Part shown: positions 1 to 8,166 of the stretch, one piece after another | Layout: the number at the start of each line of letters is the position of its first letter | Position numbering within the stretch: position 1 is the stretch's first letter | NCBI RefSeq assembly: GCF_000420725.1 | Contig: NZ_ATVM01000008.1 | Span: 1-64,000 of the forward strand | DNA: 64,000 nt | From: Marinococcus halotolerans DSM 16375 | GTDB lineage: Bacteria; Bacillota; Bacilli; Bacillales; Marinococcaceae | Reading direction: 5' to 3' | Made by a program: the position numbers and the translations under genes | Notes under the pieces: model-generated | Database searches by the model: none | Told to the model about the DNA's origin: nothing | What the model saw: only the letters and a program-made list of their open reading frames with translations

Positions 1-320
1 GCTCGACGAGCACCCCACGTTACTTACCTTTTATGATTTCCCGTCCGCCATCTGGCGGAGCCTGTATTCCACCAATCTCATCGAATCGTTCAACAAGCAG
101 CTGAAAAAATACGTTAAACGCAAAGAACAGTTTCCGAATGAAGCATCCATCGAACGGTTTTTGGTCAGCCGGTTCGACGCGTACAATCAAAAGTTTTCCA
201 CCCGCTGCCACCTGGGCTTCGCCCAGGCCCAACATCAATTGGAAGAGATGTTTCAACGGCAGGGTTAACTTCAAGGCTGGAAGAGGACAGCCGTTTACAC
301 AAAATTATTGACGGTCCCCG
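1..320 (+). mobile_element. Right end of an IS256-family insertion sequence (cut by window edge)
   Basis: The window opens inside a transposase reading frame that ends at 268. It is followed by a short tail with the string TTTACACAAAATTATTGACGG near 293-313. This resembles the terminal inverted repeat of IS256-type elements, which carry a TTTTACACAATTAT core. The left half lies outside the window, so the exact outer boundary and any target duplication cannot be fixed. Confidence 0.65.
2..268 (+). CDS. IS256-family (Mutator-type) transposase, C-terminal fragment
   Basis: The frame is open from the first base and ends with TAA at 266-268, giving 88 codons of the C-terminus. The string IWRSLYSTNLIESFNK is the conserved IS256/MuDR C-terminal block. 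The Glu in STNLIESFN corresponds to the last acidic residue of the DDE catalytic triad. A basic, helical tail typical of the family follows. The start is outside the window, so it cannot be said whether the element is intact. The shadow frame on the opposite strand is not a gene. Confidence 0.85.
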   Translation, partial: LDEHPTLLTFYDFPSAIWRSLYSTNLIESFNKQLKKYVKRKEQFPNEASIERFLVSRFDAYNQKFSTRCHLGFAQAQHQLEEMFQRQG

Positions 321-385
321 TTTTTTGTTTACTTTTAATTATTTTATTAGGTCCATATTCAGTAGATTCTACACACATGATTCAA

Positions 386-1129
386 TTACTTCCCATACCA
401 GTTCAACGCATTTGAATATAAAATTTTATCAGCCGCTTGGGCGTCAAATAAATTTTGAATCAGTTGAACATCTTCGTACTGGAAAGGTCTCGGGGCTCTT
501 GTCGATGGCAGGTCAGTGCCGAACATCAGAGCCTCTGGATTCGTGTTATAAATAGATGTTAAAGCATTTGCAACATTTAGTCCCACGCGTCCAAAGCCGG
601 TGGCTTTCACTCTGAGGCCTTTATCCACTAGCTTCAGTAGATGAGGCAGCCCTTCCTCCGACAACCCCAAATGATCGATGGATACAGCAGGTAAATTTTC
701 AATAATGAAGGCCATTTCCGGCAGCCCTCTGGCATCCATATAAAACTCGCTGTGCCACCCAGCTGTCTCATACACTCTCCGGGCCAGGTAATCGAGCCTG
801 GGAATGTCTTCGGGCCCGCCCCGCCGGATGTTGAACCGCAGCGCCCTCACGCCTCGTTCATGCAGCTGTAAAACCTCTTCATCACTGACACTCGACGGCA
901 GCTGAGTTACTCCGCAGAACGAGGGCCCCAGTTGTTGAAGGACTTTTATTAAATAACCCTGGTCAAACCCCTGGAACGAACCTGATACCACTGCACCGCC
1001 CTGGAGGTCGTACTTGGCTGTATCCTTCTGATAATCTTCTGCAAGGTATTCCGGGGGCGTGTAGTCCTGGTTTTCGGTAATGGGAAAGTTAAAATCAATA
1101 ATGTGGAAGTGTGCATCAAATATTCTCAT
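386..1129 (-). CDS. Amidohydrolase-family TIM-barrel metal hydrolase
   Basis: This 247-aa protein begins MRIFDAHFHI. The HxH metal-binding motif (about His7 and His9) directly follows the first beta strand, as in Amidohydro_2 enzymes. Further ligand candidates are the His in VSIDHLGLS and the Asp in FGTDLPSTR near the C-terminus, where the family has its last catalytic Asp. The longer frame has an upstream Met, but MRIF is preceded by AAAGAGGGA at good spacing and is preferred. The substrate is unknown; relatives hydrolyse lactones or decarboxylate aromatic acids. It is a single gene between an IS end and a divergent regulator, so context gives no pathway. Confidence 0.75.
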   Translation of the reverse strand: MRIFDAHFHIIDFNFPITENQDYTPPEYLAEDYQKDTAKYDLQGGAVVSGSFQGFDQGYLIKVLQQLGPSFCGVTQLPSSVSDEEVLQLHERGVRALRFNIRRGGPEDIPRLDYLARRVYETAGWHSEFYMDARGLPEMAFIIENLPAVSIDHLGLSEEGLPHLLKLVDKGLRVKATGFGRVGLNVANALTSIYNTNPEALMFGTDLPSTRAPRPFQYEDVQLIQNLFDAQAADKILYSNALNWYGK

Positions 1130-1243
1130 ATATATCCCTCTTTCCGTCATTATAAGCATACCCTGATAAAGCTTGTTTAATTAAAACTCCCTCCAAATCT
1201 GCTCCCCTTCTAATCTCACACAGCTATAAATATAAATACGTAT

Positions 1244-1280
1244 GTAATATATTTTTGACATTATGTTAAAAATATATTAC
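1244..1280 (+). promoter_or_regulatory. Promoter overlapped by a 13-bp perfect inverted repeat (likely Xre operator)
   Basis: GTAATATATTTTT (1244-1256) is repeated in inverted form as AAAAATATATTAC (1268-1280) across an 11-nt spacer. TTGACA lies at 1255-1260 and a weaker TACCAT at 1278-1283, 17 bp downstream. The palindrome therefore covers both promoter boxes of the downstream Xre/membrane-protein pair. Autorepression by the Xre protein is an inference. Confidence 0.6.
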
Positions 1281-1306
1281 CATAAACCTAAGGAGGTCAT
1301 AGATGA

Positions 1307-1531
1307 ATGAATGAACTCGGTGAACTATCTAATCAGCTGTCGGTATTCCGGGCTAAAAAAGGCTATTCCCAGGCCGAGGTTGCAAAGAGAATCGGTGTGA
1401 GCCGCCAGACTATTATTTCCTTAGAAAAAAACAAATACAGCCCCTCGCTCAAATTAGCATTTGAACTGGCATACCTGTTCGATACTGGCATTGAAGATAT
1501 TTTTCAATACAATTTGAAAGGAGAGGATTAG
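1307..1531 (+). CDS. Small Xre-family helix-turn-helix regulator
   Basis: This 74-aa protein is nearly all Cro/CI-type HTH. Helices 2-3 are in SQAEVAKRIGVSRQTIISLEK (about residues 21-41), followed by the NKYSPSLKLAFELA segment of the compact YozG-like family. The start was chosen because an ATG at 1303 runs into a stop after three codons, while the ATG at 1307 is open and follows AAGGAGGT. The next gene begins 1 bp after the stop, so the two are surely cotranscribed. Such pairs usually combine a repressor with a small membrane protein. A perfect palindrome over the promoter suggests autoregulation. Confidence 0.85.
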   Translation: MNELGELSNQLSVFRAKKGYSQAEVAKRIGVSRQTIISLEKNKYSPSLKLAFELAYLFDTGIEDIFQYNLKGED

Positions 1532-1532
1532 C

Positions 1533-1823
1533 ATGGAATGGTTTTTCTACCCGTATTTAGTCGTCGTCATTTTCTCTATCCTCGTCTGGCTTCGTTTTCA
1601 ACACGGCGAAGAGGGCAAGGATGAACGCGGGCGTGAAATTATCAACCGCTCGTATTCGATTATTTTTCCCATGTTTCTCGCTGGCTGGGTGGTGGTCAGA
1701 TTAATCGAGGACTTCGTGGTTCCGCTGGACGGAGATGCGTGGAGGGACGCCATGTGGTATTTGATTACCGGAATTATGATTCTTCACTCCGTGCTTATCT
1801 TTATCTTCAGGAAAATTTATTAA
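1533..1823 (+). CDS. Small membrane protein paired with Xre regulator
   Basis: This 96-aa protein has three hydrophobic segments (about residues 4-20, 44-61 and 75-93). A charged cytoplasmic-looking loop, RFQHGEEGKDERGREIINRS, lies after the first. The layout resembles small DUF2178/DUF3796-like membrane proteins that are commonly encoded behind a compact Xre regulator. No enzymatic motif is visible. It follows the regulator by 1 bp and has GGAGAGG within the end of that gene as its ribosome site. It may be a stress or envelope protein whose synthesis is linked to the regulator; this is not shown by sequence. Confidence 0.7.
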   Translation: MEWFFYPYLVVVIFSILVWLRFQHGEEGKDERGREIINRSYSIIFPMFLAGWVVVRLIEDFVVPLDGDAWRDAMWYLITGIMILHSVLIFIFRKIY

Positions 1824-2044
1824 TAATTAACAGATCAACTGACGAAAAGAAAATTTTATCAATAATCTTAATTTTCAAATTTCACAAAAATCCTGTATTA
1901 AAATGTAGCTCTTCTATTTATCCCCCTCCCTCACAATATTTTCTGCCACATCACCTAAAAACAGTGATGTGGCCTTCGTTCAGAAACATGCTCCCACTCA
2001 CTAAAAAATTTTAATACATGTATCACTATATAAAAGTTTAAAAT

Positions 2045-2257
2045 TCACTTCCAAATGGTTAAATATTTTTTCTTGTACGCGGGATTATCTATGCGTGCAA
2101 TTAAATTAAAAGCTGTGTTTCTAATTTGCTCATCTTTTATGTAATCATACAAATGCTTCTTTTATTTCGGTATCCGTATTTTTCTCTCCTTCCAATTTTA
2201 TTTCTCCAGTATCATTTTCCAACTAAAATTTTCGTTATTTCTCAGGCATTTCAACAT
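2045..2257 (-). pseudogene. Possible decayed small gene, two frameshifts
   Basis: On the minus strand, protein-like sequence continues across three frames. A start near 2257 reads MLKCLRNNENFSW, then a second frame reads LENDTGEIKLEGEKN and TDTEIKEAF, and a third reads YDYIKDEQIRNTAFNLIARI followed by DNPAYKKKYLTIWK and a stop at 2045. The composition (acidic middle, basic end) looks more coding than the AT-rich surroundings. The family is not recognised, and chance cannot be excluded for a segment this short. Confidence 0.3.
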
Positions 2258-2368
2258 AATCCTTAATTATATTTTATCATTTCACGGAAATTGTCTTTCG
2301 GCTTCCCCGCAAATAATTAAAAATAATGACATATGAACGCTTCGGATGATATTCTAAATTATAATAAA

Positions 2369-2380
2369 CGTTCTATCTAA
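2369..2380 (+). promoter_or_regulatory. TetR operator half-site candidate (copy 1)
   Basis: CGTTCTATCTAA lies just before the TetR ribosome site and recurs exactly at 2975-2986 before the MFS gene. CGTTCTATCT half-sites are common in operators of TetR-type repressors. A shared site would let the regulator control both itself and the transporter. Confidence 0.5.
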
Positions 2381-2394
2381 TAAAGGAGCATCCA

Positions 2395-2940
2395 ATGGCT
2401 ATTTCTGCGAAAAAAAAGGCACTTTTAACAGTATCGGAAAGACTTTTTTATGAACACGGCTTTCGCGGCGTCGGCTTGAAGCAAATTATTCAGGAGGCGG
2501 ACGTTGCAACGATGACACTGTATAATCATTTTTCGTCCAAGGAGCATTTAGTTGAAGAAGTGTTGAAGCAGCGGGAAGAAAGATACTGGTCTTATCTGGA
2601 CAATTTCGTGCGTGACGAGAATGATCACCCCTTTATCACTGTCGTCAAAGCACACGGAACCTGGCTGAAGGAAGAATCCTATAAGGGGGACATGTTTCTG
2701 CGGGCCATTGAAGACTACGCCGGCACAGATAACAGCATTGAAAGTATTGCACGTTCACATAAAGAAAAATTACTGCAATATTTACAGCAGTCAGCGGTTC
2801 GTCTTGGTGAAGAAAATCACAATGATTTCGCCCATTACTTTACCCTGCTGCTCGAAGGCACAACATCGATGACAACGCTCATAGGCGCTGAACAGGCGAC
2901 CGAATATTCACTAGCTATGGCAAAAAAAATAGTTACCTAA
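2395..2940 (+). CDS. TetR-family transcriptional repressor
   Basis: This 181-aa protein has the TetR N-terminal HTH: FYEHGFRGVGLKQIIQEADV (about residues 18-37) and then MTLYNHFSSKEHLVEEVL, the usual recognition helix and turn. The C-terminal ligand domain is unassigned. The start ATG follows TAAAGGAG at normal spacing. The next gene is an MFS transporter 63 bp downstream, the classic regulator/efflux pair. The same 12-bp element lies before both genes, which supports control of both by this protein. The inducer is unknown. Confidence 0.9.
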   Translation: MAISAKKKALLTVSERLFYEHGFRGVGLKQIIQEADVATMTLYNHFSSKEHLVEEVLKQREERYWSYLDNFVRDENDHPFITVVKAHGTWLKEESYKGDMFLRAIEDYAGTDNSIESIARSHKEKLLQYLQQSAVRLGEENHNDFAHYFTLLLEGTTSMTTLIGAEQATEYSLAMAKKIVT

Positions 2941-2974
2941 CTGCCTTATTTTTTTATCACTTTATTATAAAGGT

Positions 2975-2986
2975 CGTTCTATCTAA
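2975..2986 (+). promoter_or_regulatory. TetR operator half-site candidate (copy 2)
   Basis: This is a second exact copy of CGTTCTATCTAA, in the 63-bp gap between tetR and the MFS gene. Both copies are preceded by an AT-rich TTATAATAAA or TTATTATAAA stretch that could be a -10 region. This suggests a separate promoter for the transporter. Confidence 0.5.
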
Positions 2987-3003
2987 AAGGAGGTTTATGG
3001 AAA

Positions 3004-4176
3004 TTGCGCTTTTCTGCACTAGTCGCCCCGGGAATTATTATGATTGCTGTCGCTTACGGCCTGGCCCGGTTCAGCTATGGACTGCTTCTGCCAGGTATTA
3101 GTGAAGACCTGGACATGAGCCCCTCTACTTCCGGCTTCATTTCGTCACTATTTTATTTTTCCTATTGCTTTGCCATTGTCGCTGCCACGGTATTTACTAC
3201 GGAAAAAGGGCCACGGGGGATGGTCCTCGCTGCCGGCGCTTCTGCCTTTCTCGGCCTGGTGATGATGAGTGTGAGCCCAAACGTTTGGTTTCTTGGCGCT
3301 GGCGTTTTGCTTGCCGGAGCCAGCACAGGATTTGTTTCGCCTCCATACGGAGCTGCAATTTCTCTCTGGCTTAAGGAAAAGCAGCAGGGCAAAGCTAACA
3401 CGTGGATTAATTCCGGTACAAGTATGGGCCTTGCGCTTTCAGGAGCGGGAGCTCTCTTCCTCGCCTCCGAATGGCGGCTGACATATATGATCTATGCGGG
3501 TATTGCTCTGATAGCATTTATATGGAATGCGATAATGATTCCTTCCCTCGGCCCAAAGCCAAAAGTAATGTTCGAGCGGGGAAAGTTCTCTTTTCGAGGC
3601 GTTGAAGGAGCAACCCCTTTAGTCGTCTGTTCCACCATTTTAGGAATTTCCACTGCTGCTTTCTGGACATTTTCTGTCGATTTTTTATCCTCCACCAATC
3701 AGTATAGCGGCAGCGAAACCTCCCTTTTTTGGATTATTATCGGAGCTTCAGGGGTGCTGGGCGGGTTTTCCGGTGCTTTAATCGAAAAACTGGGTCTCCC
3801 CTTTGCTTACAAATGGGCGAGTCTGGTTATCGGTGCCGCCTCCTTACTGCTTACCCTGTTTCCTGAACAACGGGCGCTGGTTTACCTGTCAGCTGCATGC
3901 TTTGGCTCCTCCTACATTTTTATTACCGGCGTCTTAATGGTCTGGGGGATCCGGGTATTTATCAACAACGCTTCTCTTGGGATCGGCACTCCTTTTTTGC
4001 TCCTTGCACTCGGTCAGGTGCTTGGCTCTTTCTTTGCTGGTGCGTTAATCGGAGCATTTAATTATTCCTGGGCCTTCGCTGTCTACGGAGCCGTCGGAGT
4101 GTTTGCGATGGCTCTTGGGCCGAGAAAAATTAAAAAGAACCCGCGAAGGGCATACTTATCATGGATAAAGATATAA
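3004..4176 (+). CDS. MFS transporter (YbfB/YjiJ-like), TTG start
   Basis: This 390-aa protein has about 12 hydrophobic segments and the N-terminal signature GLARFSYGLLLPGI. That signature is typical of the YbfB/YjiJ (MFS_4) group of major facilitator transporters, where the conserved Arg lies in TM1. The frame opens at TTG (3004), 10 nt after AAGGAGG. The nearby ATG at 2997 is in another frame and only 3 nt from the Shine-Dalgarno, so TTG is the likely initiator. It lies directly behind a TetR regulator and is probably repressed by it. The substrate cannot be predicted; drug or metabolite efflux is usual for such pairs. Confidence 0.85.
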   Translation: MRFSALVAPGIIMIAVAYGLARFSYGLLLPGISEDLDMSPSTSGFISSLFYFSYCFAIVAATVFTTEKGPRGMVLAAGASAFLGLVMMSVSPNVWFLGAGVLLAGASTGFVSPPYGAAISLWLKEKQQGKANTWINSGTSMGLALSGAGALFLASEWRLTYMIYAGIALIAFIWNAIMIPSLGPKPKVMFERGKFSFRGVEGATPLVVCSTILGISTAAFWTFSVDFLSSTNQYSGSETSLFWIIIGASGVLGGFSGALIEKLGLPFAYKWASLVIGAASLLLTLFPEQRALVYLSAACFGSSYIFITGVLMVWGIRVFINNASLGIGTPFLLLALGQVLGSFFAGALIGAFNYSWAFAVYGAVGVFAMALGPRKIKKNPRRAYLSWIKI

Positions 4177-4306
4177 CCAAAAGTTATACCTTCAAAACAA
4201 CTTCCTTAAATTTATCGATGATCGATAACTTTTTATGCTTATACGTAATTCGATAAAACTATGAGTGGGAATGATTATAAAGATGCTGCTGAGGCGTTCA
4301 CTAATA

Positions 4307-4347
4307 AAATAAGACAAGACTGGAATTGGTTCAGTCTTGTCTTATTT
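4307..4347. terminator. Bidirectional hairpin terminator candidate
   Basis: This is a 16-bp perfect inverted repeat (AAATAAGACAAGACTG and its complement) with a 9-nt loop, between the plus-strand MFS gene and the minus-strand 92-aa gene. The T tract is short (TTATTT) on both sides. Confidence 0.65.
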
Positions 4348-4390
4348 CGATGATTATCCTATTTTCAGTATTTCTCTTTGTACTTCTTTG

Positions 4391-4669
4391 TTAAATATGC
4401 TCTTTAATCTTTTGGATGACCTGGTTGGTAGCGTCTTCTCCGTCCTCAGCCCGAATGGGATCTACTTCAATGTAATTGCTCCGGTTGGTCAACTCTTCAG
4501 CCCAACCAATAAAAAGATCTTCTTCATCGTCCTTGTCCACGATGGAAATCTCCCAGTGCACGCTCTTGTCCTGCCGTTTTAATTCAAAGTAATACTTTGC
4601 AATCGGCATTAATTCTGCTTCGGCCTGCCCGTCAAACTGCTCTTCTAAACTTTTCGGCTGATTAGCCAT
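4391..4669 (-). CDS. Conserved-type acidic hypothetical protein
   Basis: This 92-aa protein has no recognised motif, no signal peptide and no membrane segment. It is strongly acidic, with Asp/Glu clusters such as DKDDEEDLF and RAEDGED, as expected of cytoplasmic proteins in a salt-adapted host. The start is supported by AGGAGGAG 8 nt before the ATG. It is monocistronic and convergent with the MFS gene across a shared hairpin. It reads as a small globular alpha/beta protein; function is unknown. Confidence 0.65.
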   Translation of the reverse strand: MANQPKSLEEQFDGQAEAELMPIAKYYFELKRQDKSVHWEISIVDKDDEEDLFIGWAEELTNRSNYIEVDPIRAEDGEDATNQVIQKIKEHI

Positions 4670-4865
4670 TAAATTACTCCTCCTGTTTAAACACTCGCGT
4701 GCAAAAAGATTTGAAGCAGCAGAAACATAACTGCTTCTCTTCGTTTATTTCCGTTTCGGTTCTTCATTAATCATTGGATGTGAGAGTTTTCACGGTAATA
4801 AAGCTGATCTAAATAAACAAGCAATTCTTCTTTATTATCCGGTCGTTAAATTATAATTATCATTT

Positions 4866-5738
4866 CTACAGCTGATATGCTTTTTGCTGCTGAATCAAAA
4901 ATAATCCGACCCCGAGGAGCACGATAAACCCACCAATAATCTGCAGGGCGACAACTTCTTCTCCCAGAATAAAAAATGCCAGGATCGTAGCCCCAACCGG
5001 TTCTCCTAAAATCGTCATGGAAATGGTGGACGTGTTAATAAAGTTCAACAGGTGATTGTAAATAACATGGGCAATCGTCGGAAGAATCGCAAGCAGCATA
5101 AATATCTGCCATTCTTCAGCCCCGTATCCCCGCACCGTTACACCCGAGACTGCATTAAAAACATGTAGCGATATTCCTGCCACAAAAAACACAATAAAGC
5201 TGTACAGCCAGTGCGATACCCGCTTCACGACACGCTGGCCGATTAATAAATAGACGACCACCGCTATCGCACTTAAAAAGGAAAGCAGGTTGCCGGTTAA
5301 TGCAGAGCTGCTGCTGCGTCCAAGGTCACCCAGACCAATAATGACTACCCCGACAATCGAAAGGCTGATCGTAATCAGCTGCGGCACGCTGACACGTTCT
5401 TTATAAATTAGAAATCCCCCAGCCAGAGCCACTACTGGCTGAAGGGCCAGAATAATGGTGGAGCTTGCCACCGTGGTCAGCTTTAATGAACCAAACCAGA
5501 GCGCAAAATGCATGCCAAGGAAAACACCTGAAAAGACGAAAAGCACCCACTCCTCTTTTTTGATGTTTTTGAAATCGTGCCTCTTTAACCAGACAAACGG
5601 AAGCAGAAACAAACTGGCAATATACATGCGGTACATGCTGAGAATTGTAGCCGGGGCTTCAGACCATTTTACAAATATCGCTGCAAAAGAAATTGCGATA
5701 ATAGATACTACCAATAAAAATGCAGTTGATTTATTCAT
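4866..5738 (-). CDS. EamA-family DMT-superfamily exporter
   Basis: This 290-aa protein has about ten hydrophobic helices arranged as two EamA repeats. The first repeat contains FVKWSEAPATILSMYRM, matching the F-x-K-x-(S/A)-x-x-(S/P)-x(6)-R pattern of YdcZ/RhaT-type metabolite exporters. The second repeat contains LGEPVGATILAFFILGE, the usual glycine- and proline-rich EamA core. Members export amino acids, nucleosides or other small molecules; the substrate is not predictable here. It is a single gene with a GGAGAGAAG ribosome site. Confidence 0.85.
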   Translation of the reverse strand: MNKSTAFLLVVSIIAISFAAIFVKWSEAPATILSMYRMYIASLFLLPFVWLKRHDFKNIKKEEWVLFVFSGVFLGMHFALWFGSLKLTTVASSTIILALQPVVALAGGFLIYKERVSVPQLITISLSIVGVVIIGLGDLGRSSSSALTGNLLSFLSAIAVVVYLLIGQRVVKRVSHWLYSFIVFFVAGISLHVFNAVSGVTVRGYGAEEWQIFMLLAILPTIAHVIYNHLLNFINTSTISMTILGEPVGATILAFFILGEEVVALQIIGGFIVLLGVGLFLIQQQKAYQL

Positions 5739-5962
5739 CCTTTCTTCTCTCCATCCTTTATTATCATCTCTTTTTGTTTTGATATAAAGAATCTTATCAA
5801 ACCAGTGTTTAAAATTCCGGTATATAATTTCCTATTTTCAGCTACTTTTTTCCGGTGCTTAAATACCTACAAATGCTCCATGAAATATTTACAAAATTCC
5901 AATTTTTGTTTATCCTTATGAAAAGCACTAGGCTGCCCATGACTATCCAAGGAGACTTTGCT

Positions 5963-6285
5963 ATGAAGAAATTATTATCCGGTTTGATAACGCTGATAGC
6001 CATCCTCTCCATCAACTGGCTCACATCTTTCCTTTTTTCTGTGGCCTTTATTGAACTTTCGTTTCTAATCGAACTGGCCGCAGTGATTTTGATTGGCTGG
6101 TTCACGTCATCCGGCGGCTTCTCCTCGGATGCCGTTCGCATGCAGACTCAGGGGAAACTGGTATTCGAATGGAAGCAGAAGCCCGCAGCGGGCTCCGATC
6201 TTCGATGCCCTTCTTCGCAGCGCTTATGTATACCATTCTCACTTTAATAATAACAATCTATTATTACCGGGAGTACTTTTTCTAA
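5963..6285 (+). pseudogene. Small membrane protein broken by a -1-type frameshift
   Basis: Initiation at 5963 (AAGGAGA upstream) gives MKKLLSGLITLIAILSINWL and a second hydrophobic segment ending in ILIGWFTSSGGFSSDAVRMQ. This frame then drifts into low-quality sequence and stops at 6247. The -1 frame from about 6150 reads SGETGIRMEAEARSG and then a third membrane helix, MPFFAALMYTILTLIITIYY, ending at 6285. The combined product is a coherent three-helix protein of ~107 aa, like DUF3899-type Bacillus membrane proteins. The switch point is near the GGGGAAA run at 6152-6158. It could be a true pseudogene or a sequencing error. Confidence 0.6.
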
Positions 6286-6323
6286 ATACATGATCTCCTG
6301 ATTACTTTCACCGCCCATCAAAA

Positions 6324-6362
6324 AAAGCCTCTTTTCAGCTGTTTAAACTGAAAAGAGGCTTT
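6324..6362. terminator. Bidirectional rho-independent terminator
   Basis: AAAGCCTCTTTTCAG pairs with CTGAAAAGAGGCTTT around a 9-nt loop, with A and T tracts on the two sides. It serves the minus-strand mqo gene and probably the plus-strand broken membrane gene. Confidence 0.85.
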
Positions 6363-6382
6363 AAAAATAATTAACATCGCCG

Positions 6383-7885
6383 TTACGTCATTTGCGGCTG
6401 TTTTTGATTTTTTAATCCAAGCACCTGCTCGGTAGACTTGTGAATTTCCTCAATCATCTCCGGATTTTCTGACAGGTTAATACCGTATGAAGGGATCATT
6501 TCTTTTATTTTTGGCTCCCAATCATCAAGATGCTGCGGGAAGCATTTTTCAATGATTTCAAGCATTACAGAGACTGCAGTAGATGCACCCGGAGATGCAC
6601 CAAGGAGCGCAGCTATAGAGCCGTCCTCCGCGCTGATCACTTCTGTGCCAAACTGCAGAATGCCTTTTCCTTCCTCGGTGTCCTTAATAACCTGTACCCG
6701 CTGCCCTGCTACAAGCGGCTCCCAGTCCTCGGTTTTAGCGCTTGGAACAAATTCCCTAAGCTCTTCCATCCGCTGTTCCTTTGACTGCATTACCTGCGAG
6801 ATCAGGTATTTTGTTAATGGAATGTTTTTAGCTCCCGCTGCCATCATCGTAATCAGGTTATCCGGTTTGACGGAATTCAATAGATCCATCAATGATCCCG
6901 TTTTCAAAAACTTTGGAGAGAAGCCGGCGAACGGGCCAAACAAAAGTGTCTCCTGGTTATTAATGTACCTGGTATCCAGATGCGGCACAGACATTGGCGG
7001 TGCGCCGACGGGCGCTTTGCCGTACACTTTGCCGAAATGCCCGTTAACGACATCCGGATTCTGGCAGACCATAAACTGGCCGCTTACCGGAAAACCACCG
7101 ATGCCCTTCCCTTCTGGAATACCGGATTTTTGCAGCAGGTGCAGGCTTCCGCCGCCTCCGCCAATAAAAACAAAATCCGCCTCGTGCAGCTCAAGCGTCT
7201 CTTTTTGATGATTGCGCACCTTCACTTCCCAGGCGCCGTCTTCGTTACGCGTAATATCATCCACATCATGGTTATATTTCATCTCTACATTATTCTTTTC
7301 GAGATGACTAAACAGTTGACTCGTTAACGAGCCAAAATTCACATCTGTTCCGTCTGCAATTTTAGAAGCAGCTATCGGTTCTTCGATCTGACGGTCCTTC
7401 ATCATTAACGGCATCCACTTTTCAAGTACTTCCGGATCCTCCGAAAATTCCATTCCTGAAAATAACGGATGCGCAGACATTTTTTCGTAACGCGTCCGGA
7501 GAAACGAGACGTTGTGATCACCGCGCACATAGCTGATATGCGGCAGAGGCATAATAAAGCCGTGTGGATTATGGATCAAGTCACTTTTGACCAGATAGGA
7601 CCAAAACTGTTTGGATACCTGAAATTTTTCATTGATGCTGATGGCCTTACTAATATCTACAGACCCGTCCGGCTGCTCATTCGTATAATTTAATTCGCAT
7701 AGAGCCGCATGTCCGGTTCCTGCATTGTTCCATTCATTCGAGCTTTCTTCACCCGGTTTTTCCAGCTTTTCAAACACTTTAATATTCCAGTCCGGAGACA
7801 GCTCTTTTAGCAGTGCACCTAATGTTGCACTCATAATACCGGCCCCGATTAAAATGATGTCTTTTTCACCCTGTTGTTTATTCAT
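6383..7885 (-). CDS. mqo: Malate:quinone oxidoreductase
   Basis: This FAD-dependent membrane-associated enzyme oxidises L-malate to oxaloacetate and passes electrons to quinone. The 500-aa length matches the family. The N-terminus has the FAD fold [14 protein letters not shown], then the Mqo-specific strings [16 protein letters not shown] and [19 protein letters not shown], and the C-terminal [16 protein letters not shown]. The ATG at 7885 (MNKQQGEKD) is chosen over the longer frame, since GGAGTAGGAAAG precedes it and the family starts just before the FAD motif. It is monocistronic with a strong terminator. Confidence 0.95.
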   Translation of the reverse strand: MNKQQGEKDIILIGAGIMSATLGALLKELSPDWNIKVFEKLEKPGEESSNEWNNAGTGHAALCELNYTNEQPDGSVDISKAISINEKFQVSKQFWSYLVKSDLIHNPHGFIMPLPHISYVRGDHNVSFLRTRYEKMSAHPLFSGMEFSEDPEVLEKWMPLMMKDRQIEEPIAASKIADGTDVNFGSLTSQLFSHLEKNNVEMKYNHDVDDITRNEDGAWEVKVRNHQKETLELHEADFVFIGGGGGSLHLLQKSGIPEGKGIGGFPVSGQFMVCQNPDVVNGHFGKVYGKAPVGAPPMSVPHLDTRYINNQETLLFGPFAGFSPKFLKTGSLMDLLNSVKPDNLITMMAAGAKNIPLTKYLISQVMQSKEQRMEELREFVPSAKTEDWEPLVAGQRVQVIKDTEEGKGILQFGTEVISAEDGSIAALLGASPGASTAVSVMLEIIEKCFPQHLDDWEPKIKEMIPSYGINLSENPEMIEEIHKSTEQVLGLKNQKQPQMT

Positions 7886-8112
7886 TTCTTTCCTACTCCC
7901 TACATAATAGAAAAAGACGTCTCCTTTTGGCGGAAATCTTCCGGCCATATTTTGTTCACGTCAGGGAGGCATCTTTTCCAATAATTTTACACCAAATATA
8001 GATTATCATTATTAGACGAAGATTAAAATCATTATTATTAATATAATAACCGTTTATGAGCGCAGAAAAACAATTAAAACAATACAAAAAAAGCTATAAC
8101 CTTTTTTGAGCC

Positions 8113-8151
8113 TAAAAAAACCGAAGCCGGAGAATAAACCCCAGCTTCGGT
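8113..8151 (-). terminator. Rho-independent terminator
   Basis: On the minus strand ACCGAAGC pairs with GCTTCGGT and is followed by seven T. It is placed directly after the 3D-domain gene. Confidence 0.85.
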
Positions 8152-8166
8152 CTGCTATTATGATAA

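Larger units (their letters stand above)
1824..2394. other. AT-rich gene-poor interval with a hairpin and a decayed gene
   Basis: No intact gene is seen. A 9-bp perfect hairpin (CCACATCAC at 1946-1954 and GTGATGTGG at 1964-1972, loop of 9) has no T tract on either side and so is not a clear terminator. Remnants of a minus-strand gene lie at 2045-2257 (separate entry). The end of the interval carries the promoter region of the TetR gene. Confidence 0.6.

Noticed and set aside
20-274. 84-aa minus-strand frame at the window start
   Set aside because: It is antisense to a clear IS256-family transposase C-terminus.
7990-8060. Fur-box-like ATTATCATTATTA strings upstream of mqo
   Set aside because: Only half of the 19-bp palindrome is present, and the region is simple AT-rich sequence.
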